Assembly (NCBI GenBank): GCA_017694765.1
Contig: JADIML010000092.1
Coordinates: 1 to 10,940 of the forward strand
DNA: 10,940 bases
Source of the DNA: Candidatus Scybalomonas excrementavium
Lineage (GTDB): Bacteria > Bacillota > Clostridia > Lachnospirales > Lachnospiraceae
Direction: 5' to 3'
Shown here in pieces: positions 6,798 to 10,940 of this stretch. The notes beneath the pieces are model-generated. The model saw only the letters and a list, made by a program, of their open reading frames with translations. It was not told the origin of the DNA and did not search any database. Every line of letters begins with the position of its first letter. The stretch's first letter is position 1. The translations under genes and the position numbers were made by a program.

Positions 6798-6824
6798 ACA
6801 AAGTGTGCATTGCACACTCTTTGT
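6798..6824 (-). promoter_or_regulatory. Second hairpin in the tyrS leader, downstream of the T-box terminator
   Basis: On the minus strand ACAAAG, a bulged AG, then TGTGC pair with GCACA and CTTTGT around an AAT loop: 11 bp in 27 bases. The sequence after it, TTCTTTTATATT, is only a poor U-tract. It could be a weak second terminator, a 5' end protector after leader cleavage, or an upstream element of the ribosome binding site. It shares the GTGT/ACAC core with the hairpin at 6761-6775. Confidence 0.5.
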
Positions 6825-6836
6825 AGCTTTTGAAAT

Positions 6837-6870
6837 AAAAAAAACGCCCTCTATCTAACGATAAAGGACG
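6837..6870 (-). terminator. T-box leader terminator of tyrS
   Basis: CGTCCTTTATC (plus 6860-6870) and GATAGAGGGCG (plus 6845-6855) form an 11-bp stem with a GTTA loop and two G-U pairs, followed by eight T (plus A6837-6844). Its 5' arm CGTCCTT is also the 3' arm of the antiterminator, so the two folds exclude each other. Confidence 0.9.
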
Positions 6871-7108
6871 ACTTATCACCGTGTTACCACCTTATTTTAC
6901 TATTATCTCACAATAATAGCCTCACTTAGTGCCAATTAGCACCACGCATTGTAACGTATGCGATACGGACATAGCCTACTCATCTCTTTTCGGTATGCGG
7001 CTCCAGAATGTATTCATATTTTCTAAACCGAAGTCTTGCACCAACCGACTTCTCTCTTAGGTACTCAAAAATATTACTCGTTTCTCTCTACGCCTTTTCT
7101 ATATTCTA
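6837..7108 (-). promoter_or_regulatory. T-box riboswitch, tyrosine specifier (tyrS leader)
   Basis: This about 270-base leader reads tRNA-Tyr charging and allows tyrS transcription when uncharged tRNA binds. The T-box sequence AAGGTGGTAACACG is at plus 6880-6893. AAGG and ACG pair with CGTCCTT (plus 6864-6870) to make the antiterminator with the seven-base bulge UGGUAAC, whose UGGU would pair with the tRNA acceptor end. Stem I carries AGAGAG, then an AAGTC/GACTT helix with a GGTTGGTGCAA loop, and an AGTA turn opposite the specifier loop. The helix next to the specifier is ATATTTT with AAAATAT. The specifier TAC (plus 7010-7012, context GAATACATTC) is a Tyr codon, matching the gene downstream. 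Stem limits are hand-drawn and the 5' end is inferred from the promoter. Confidence 0.95.
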
Positions 7109-7114
7109 TTTGCT

Positions 7115-7143
7115 ATCATATCGAAAAGATTTTTACTTGTCAA
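7115..7143 (-). promoter_or_regulatory. Sigma-A promoter of tyrS
   Basis: A perfect TTGACA (plus 7138-7143) is followed by 17 bases and TATGAT (plus 7115-7120, 5 of 6 consensus) on the minus strand. Transcription should begin near 7108, giving a leader of about 360 bases that contains the T-box. It starts 36 bases after the end of the AI-2E-family gene. Confidence 0.85.
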
Positions 7144-7178
7144 GCAGTTTTTCAGACTTTACTTTTATGATATATATA

Positions 7179-8384
7179 TTATCCATTCTCACTATGCTTT
7201 TCTTTTCTCTCCATTTTTACTAATTTTTTCTCTAAAAATCGAACAAATAACAACTTCAAAAAAGCAGTAATTGGCACTGCTAAAATCATTCCAGGAAATC
7301 CAAAAATACTTCCACCAATTATAACACCAATTAATATAAAAACTGGTTCAATTTCTACTCCTTTTGCCATCATTTTAGGTCCAACATAATTTCCATCAAT
7401 CTGTTGCAAGACAAAGAGTAATAAAATTGCAATAAAAACTTGCTTCTCTTGATGATTTAAAAATCCAAATGTAATCGTACCTATATAAGCTACAAAAGGA
7501 CCTGCATAAGGAATATAATTGCAAATTCCTGCAATACATCCTATCAAAAGACCATATCGAATTCCAATGATACTTAATAATAAACTTGTAGCAATACTCA
7601 TAAATAAAACATCTGCTGTTTGACCTCGCACATACCCTGAAAAAATACGATCCATATCGTTTGCATTTCTTTTTATGCTATTATAAACTCGTTCTCCCAG
7701 CATAATTTTTCCAATTACATTTCCATAAATCAAAAATAAATTTTTATCAATTAAAAAATAAATTGCTAAAATAATTCCCAAACTAAACTTGATAATGTAA
7801 CTCGACACATTCATTGTTACTTCCATAAGCCCATTGGTAAAATTTGAAAATCCATTTTGAACACTATTTTTTATTTGATCATACATTTGTGTAAAAATTC
7901 CATCTCCAAGATGTAAACTAGAAAACGTATGATCAAGTTGTTTTAAAGACGACACAAAACTTTCTAGATAATTGGTCATTAATGCTTTCATGCTCATAAT
8001 ACTATCTCCTTGTATTTGCTTACTAATACTGTAAATTGCAAAAATACAAAGAGTAAGTATAACGCCAAATATTAATAAAAAAGTAAATATGACTGCTAAT
8101 ATTCGATTCTTTCTACTATACCCTACTTTTTTCTTATTCATTTTACATAAATATTTTTCAAACCAAGTAACGACAGGATCAAGCAACCATGCAACAACGG
8201 CACCGATCAAAATCGGTGCCGTAATTCTAAAAAAGCTTTGCATACTATGCAAAAACCATGCCATAATACTATCTAGCTTTGTTATCAAATAAGAAAAAGC
8301 TACGATAGTCAACACAGTGAACACAACATATCCACTCATAATGATATAATCTGTTTTAAGACATGCGCGAATCTTTTTTCGCAT
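7179..8384 (-). CDS. AI-2E transporter family (UPF0118) membrane protein
   Basis: A 401-residue polytopic membrane protein of the AI-2E/UPF0118 family (PF01594). Members have been linked to autoinducer-2 export and Na+/H+ antiport, but most, including this one, have no proven substrate. Hydrophobic segments are visible near 16-36, 54-75, 95-118, 195-214, 258-300, 315-330 and 347-385. A soluble region at about 120-190 holds amphipathic helices. Family signatures are NYIPYAGPF (289-297), GNYVGPKMMAKGVEIEP (331-347) and GGSIFGFPGMILAVPITA (357-374). The C-terminus is a basic tail (EKKLVKMERKEKHSENG). ATG 8384 has AGGAG 7 bases upstream, and this site overlaps the stop codon of pepD, 10 bases away. 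The two are therefore co-transcribed and probably coupled. No clear terminator follows before the tyrS promoter. A perfect 11-bp GC-rich inverted repeat lies inside the gene at 8197-8222. Confidence 0.9.
   Translation of the reverse strand: MRKKIRACLKTDYIIMSGYVVFTVLTIVAFSYLITKLDSIMAWFLHSMQSFFRITAPILIGAVVAWLLDPVVTWFEKYLCKMNKKKVGYSRKNRILAVIFTFLLIFGVILTLCIFAIYSISKQIQGDSIMSMKALMTNYLESFVSSLKQLDHTFSSLHLGDGIFTQMYDQIKNSVQNGFSNFTNGLMEVTMNVSSYIIKFSLGIILAIYFLIDKNLFLIYGNVIGKIMLGERVYNSIKRNANDMDRIFSGYVRGQTADVLFMSIATSLLLSIIGIRYGLLIGCIAGICNYIPYAGPFVAYIGTITFGFLNHQEKQVFIAILLLFVLQQIDGNYVGPKMMAKGVEIEPVFILIGVIIGGSIFGFPGMILAVPITAFLKLLFVRFLEKKLVKMERKEKHSENG
8197..8222. repeat. Perfect 11-bp inverted repeat inside the AI-2E-family gene
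   Basis: ACGGCACCGAT (8197-8207) and ATCGGTGCCGT (8212-8222) are exact reverse complements around a 4-base loop. It lies in the codons for TAPILIGAVV (about residues 55-64) and is much richer in G and C than its surroundings. No T-run follows on either strand, so it is not a standard terminator. Confidence 0.75.
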
Positions 8385-8394
8385 ACGAACACTC

Positions 8395-9855
8395 CTATTT
8401 GCAATATTGATAGAAATCTTTTAATACAAGTAATAAATATTCGTATACTCTCTTTGTAGAAGAAATGTGAAGTCTTTCTTCTGGTGTATGAATTCCTTGC
8501 ATATCTGGTCCAATAGAAACCATATCAAGGTATGGCATCTTTTCTGCAAACAATCCACATTCAAGCCCAGCATGAATCGCACAAACTTCTGGTTTTTTTC
8601 CAGTTAATTGTTCATATTTTTCAACAAATAATGTGCGAAGTGTAGAATCTTTTTTATATTCCCAAGCTGGATAATCCCCTTTTGTCTCAGCTACTCCTCC
8701 AAATACTTTTGCTAAATCTACTACTTTTTTTGTAATAAATGCTTTTAATGTAGCTTTGGAGCTACGAATGGCATGTGTATATGTCACTTCATCTTCTGTA
8801 GTTCTCATAACTCCAAGGTTTAAAGAACTTTCCACTAAATGTTCAATCTCAAAGCTCATTGTCTGAATTCCATTTATGACATGGAATAAATACCCAACGC
8901 TTCTATTCGTACTTTCTTGTGTCATAACTTTCTTTTCTGAAATTCCTTGCATCCAAATAGAAATCATGACATCTGGATCGGTAACAGCAAATTCAGATTG
9001 TACTTCTTTGCAAATTCTTTCCACAATTTCTTTTGTAGCTTCTACTTGATTTGTTGGAATAACAAATTCTGCTTGTGCCTCTCTTGGAATCGCATTGTCT
9101 TTTAAACCACCTTCTAAAGATACAACTTGAATCCCTAGAGGTAATAGCTCATGAAGTACTCTTCCAAGTAATAAATTAGAATTTGCACGCCCTGTATGGA
9201 TCTGATCCCCGGAATGTCCACCTTTTAATCCACGAATTGTCAACTCTGCTACTTCTCCAACCATAACTTCTCTTTGAATTGGAAGATGAGTTTTTGTTTT
9301 ATTTCCACCAGCACAGCTTGTTAAAATTTCACCTTCACGCTCAGAATCCACATTAATCATATACTCTGCCTTTAAATCCGATACATCAAGTCCCATCGCT
9401 CCATCCATACCAGTTTCTTCATCTGTTGTCAAAACAACTTCTAGTCTTGGATGCTCTAATGTTGTATCTTCTAAAATAGCAAGGGCATATGCCACTGCAA
9501 TTCCATCATCTCCACCTAATGTTGTTCCGTTGGCATGAATCCAATCTCCATCAATTCCAATATTTAATGGTTCTTTTTCCATATTAATTGGATTATCTTG
9601 ATTTTTTTCACAAACCATATCGATATGTCCTTGCATCATAACAGTTTTATCACTTGGATATCCTTTGGATGCCTCTTTTACGATAACAACATTTAAAAAT
9701 TCATCTTGACGCACTTCTAAACCAAGATTTTTTGCAAAGTTTACACAGTAATCACTAATCTGTTGTAAATTTCCTGAACCATGAGGAATTTTTGTTAAAT
9801 CCTCAAAAATCTCAAATACTCGTTTTGGTTGTAAACCTTCTAATACTCGTTTCAT
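8395..9855 (-). CDS. pepD: Aminoacyl-histidine dipeptidase (M20C, PepD-like)
   Basis: A cytosolic zinc dipeptidase of family M20C that splits unspecific dipeptides, including Xaa-His types, in peptide utilisation. The 486 residues match the family length. Metal and catalytic residues can be placed by comparison with E. coli PepD: His77 and Asp79 in MQGHIDMV, bridging Asp116 in LGGDDG, Glu146 (base) and Glu147 in TTDEETG, Asp170 in INVDSE, and His456 in GIHTPEE. The lid or dimerisation domain occupies about 200-385 and contains RGLKGGHSGDQIH. The ATG at 9855 has GAGG 8 bases upstream. It opens a two-gene operon with the AI-2E-family protein, 10 bases downstream. The start region MKRVLEGLQPKRVFEIFEDL is family-typical. 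No key residue is missing. Confidence 0.95.
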   Translation of the reverse strand: MKRVLEGLQPKRVFEIFEDLTKIPHGSGNLQQISDYCVNFAKNLGLEVRQDEFLNVVIVKEASKGYPSDKTVMMQGHIDMVCEKNQDNPINMEKEPLNIGIDGDWIHANGTTLGGDDGIAVAYALAILEDTTLEHPRLEVVLTTDEETGMDGAMGLDVSDLKAEYMINVDSEREGEILTSCAGGNKTKTHLPIQREVMVGEVAELTIRGLKGGHSGDQIHTGRANSNLLLGRVLHELLPLGIQVVSLEGGLKDNAIPREAQAEFVIPTNQVEATKEIVERICKEVQSEFAVTDPDVMISIWMQGISEKKVMTQESTNRSVGYLFHVINGIQTMSFEIEHLVESSLNLGVMRTTEDEVTYTHAIRSSKATLKAFITKKVVDLAKVFGGVAETKGDYPAWEYKKDSTLRTLFVEKYEQLTGKKPEVCAIHAGLECGLFAEKMPYLDMVSIGPDMQGIHTPEERLHISSTKRVYEYLLLVLKDFYQYCK

Positions 9856-9965
9856 TTTCTCTACCTCGTTTTCTAACTCATTTATAAGTCCAAAATGCTA
9901 AGACATTCTTCAATGAAAAATGACAACAAAAGAATGGCAACTGCAATCTTTTTTGTTCTCTCATT

Positions 9966-9994
9966 ATTTTAGCATAAAATACCAGAACTGAAAA
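9966..9994 (-). promoter_or_regulatory. Candidate extended -10 promoter of pepD
   Basis: On the minus strand TTTTCA (plus 9989-9994, 4 of 6) and TAAAAT (plus 9966-9971, 5 of 6) are 17 bases apart, with TG one base before the -10 (TGCTAAAAT, an extended -10). The leader would be about 100 bases. No riboswitch or strong hairpin is visible in it. Confidence 0.45.
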
Positions 9995-10098
9995 CCATAG
10001 AAAAAAAGTTCCTTCGTCTTTCCTTTTCCTTTGAGATTATTGTGTGTGAAATCAGGAATTTTATCCATATTTTCTTCCTAATTCCTTCACTTCTTTCT

Positions 10099-10302
10099 TT
10101 AGAGGAATAATAAAACTAAAATAAGCAGTAAAAAGAATATAGTTCCCATTAACAGAGTCAGTATTCGATTCCCTATCTTATAAGAAAAAGCAAAAAGAAT
10201 CATAAAGAAACACGTTTTCCCATAATTCGTAATTTCTTTCTTTTTCACATCTGCTCCAAATAGAAACTTCCATGGAGTATTATAAATATACTCTACATGC
10301 AT
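10099..10302 (-). pseudogene. Remnant of an ABC-type permease, downstream fragment
   Basis: A 67-codon frame (MHVEYIYNTPWKFLFG, then NYGKTCFFMILFAFSYKIGN and a very hydrophobic end). The frame stays open upstream of the ATG (EEIKKQG just before it) as far as a stop. The stretch with an aromatic-Tyr-x-T-x-W-x-x-L-F-G pattern resembles the end of the extracellular loop of long clostridial ABC-2-like permeases, as I recall them. It follows the fragment at 10353-10643 with stops and frame changes between: a +1 frame through the gap reads NTTKQNALKRAYHQHMEW-like residues before breaking. Alone it could be read as a small membrane protein, but no ribosome binding site is convincing. I take it as the second piece of one broken gene; the family call is tentative. 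Confidence 0.4.
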
Positions 10303-10352
10303 TCCTTGTTTTTTTATCTCCTCTCATTCCATATGTTGATGATATGCTCTTT

Positions 10353-10643
10353 TTAATGCATTTTGTTTCGTTGTATTTTCTCCTCCGTCAATGACCCACT
10401 AAGAATTTTTGAATATTCTTTATAATAAAATTCTTCCTTATCAATAAAATAAGAAAATTTAAAAAAACTACATATTTGCATGATAAGAAATAAAAATAAA
10501 ATAATTCCTCCCTTATTTATAACTATAGACTTATAAATTTCATAAAAGAAAAGCCCTCCAGAATAGTTCTTCTTTTTAAAATGATTCTTGTTTATGCATT
10601 GAAATCTTTGATTAATACAATTCTTTCCCTTGTGAATAATCAA
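10353..10643 (-). pseudogene. Remnant of an ABC-type permease, N-terminal fragment
   Basis: The frame reads IYKSIVINKGG, a hydrophobic helix (IILFLFLIMQICSFFKFSYF), then EEFYYKEYSKILSGSLTEEK and a stop. A cytoplasmic start, one helix and an outer loop beginning with Y-x-x-Y...L-x-G-x-L-T-E-E-K resemble, from memory, the N-terminus of ABC-2-like permeases of Lachnospiraceae, as found in lantibiotic and drug export operons. The first 30 or so codons of the frame look noncoding. A GGAGG (plus 10555-10559) precedes an ATG at 10543, and a single missing base just after it would give MKFYKSIVINKGG as the original start. No transporter ATPase or rest of the permease is present, so the gene is broken and truncated. 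Confidence in a decayed membrane protein is fair; in the exact family, modest. Confidence 0.45.
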
Positions 10644-10864
10644 ATAAAAAAATCTTTAGAATAGCAAAAGAACAACATGGATTTCGTTATACGCAGTATA
10701 AAGGAAAATCACGGATGGAAATGAAAGCCGGACTTACTTTTGCGTGCATGAATCTAAAGAAACTAGCGAAGATTCTATCAAAAAGGGAAGAGAGAAGTGC
10801 AGATATATTCGATTATTTTAGATATTGGAAAGAATATTTTATGAAAATAGAAAAAAATATTTAG
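10640..10864 (+). pseudogene. C-terminal fragment of an IS1182-like transposase
   Basis: The plus-strand frame opens after a TAA at 10637 and runs 74 codons to TAG at 10862-10864 without a usable start. It reads IFRIAKEQHGFRYTQYKGKS, then RMEMKAGLTFACMNLKKLAK. This closely resembles, from memory, the end of IS1182-family DDE transposases, where a (F)A-x-A-K-E-K-H-G-x-R-Y-T-x-x-R-G stretch and an A-x-x-N-L-K-K-L-A stretch close the catalytic domain, the former containing the last acidic residue. The DDE residues upstream and all of the N-terminal domain are missing, so it cannot act on its own. No terminal inverted repeat can be identified. It lies back to back with the permease remnant, so an insertion and later deletion may have destroyed that gene; this is inference. 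Confidence 0.7.
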
Positions 10865-10940
10865 TACGTATCATTTATAATTTATCACATTTTTATATTT
10901 TATAAATAATTTTATTTAATTTTAATAATAAATATTTACT
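10865..10940. other. Very AT-rich tail with no identifiable feature
   Basis: The last 76 bases are nearly all A and T. I see no gene, terminator with a usable stem, or IS end in them. If an IS1182 end existed it should lie here, but no inverted repeat partner is in the window. Confidence 0.5.

Noticed and set aside
6751..6879. Longer tyrS start reaching 6879
   Set aside because: The extension would be read from the T-box antiterminator and terminator; family similarity starts at the ATG at 6750.
7008..7223. Plus-strand frame of 71 codons
   Set aside because: It is antisense to the T-box Stem I and the tyrS promoter, with no ribosome binding site.
1..10940. CRISPR array, tRNA, rRNA, toxin-antitoxin or defence system
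   Set aside because: No regularly spaced repeats, no cloverleaf or rRNA sequence, and no recognisable effector or toxin frame was seen on either strand.

Overview
The window is AT-rich DNA from what looks like an anaerobic Firmicute of the class Clostridia, probably Lachnospiraceae or a close relative. This rests on recalled family resemblance and gene order, not on a search: a TIGR03960 radical SAM protein, its DUF2344 partner and an RNase G/E in a row, a T-box-controlled tyrS, a Clostridia-style M20C dipeptidase, strong Shine-Dalgarno sites and sigma-A-type promoters. Every intact gene lies on the minus strand, so the window is best read from right to left.

Right end (about 9860-10940): a decayed accessory patch. 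On the plus strand at 10640-10864 is the C-terminal tail of an IS1182-like transposase with no start codon. Back to back with it on the minus strand are two pieces (10353-10643 and 10099-10302) of what looks like a broken ABC-type permease. The last 76 bases are very AT-rich and hold nothing I can name.

Middle right (7179-9855): pepD, an M20C dipeptidase with all expected metal and catalytic residues, is followed 10 bases later by an AI-2E-family membrane protein. The two form a short operon. No convincing terminator follows it.

Middle (5418-7143): tyrS is preceded by a consensus promoter, a complete T-box leader with a UAC (Tyr) specifier, and a leader terminator. Two further small hairpins lie between that terminator and the start codon, and one of them sits between the Shine-Dalgarno and the AUG. 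A 13-bp-stem terminator closes the gene.

Middle left (4874-5281): a 135-residue single-pass membrane protein of unknown function, with its own candidate promoter.

Left (79-4824): a promoter with a perfect -10 at 17-bp spacing drives an operon of the radical SAM protein, DUF2344, RNase G/E and a DUF975 membrane protein. The first three are tightly coupled: a 17-base overlap, then gaps of 10 and 2 bases. The DUF975 gene is split in two frames at a run of seven T. The operon ends in a GC-rich terminator, with a nested inverted repeat in the 3' untranslated region before it. A convergent plus-strand terminator at 33-69 serves a gene outside the window.

I found no CRISPR array, tRNA, rRNA, prophage or defence system. 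The best leads for new biology are the uncharacterised radical SAM/DUF2344 pair, the DUF975 frame break and the layered structures in the tyrS leader. The rest is ordinary core-genome content.
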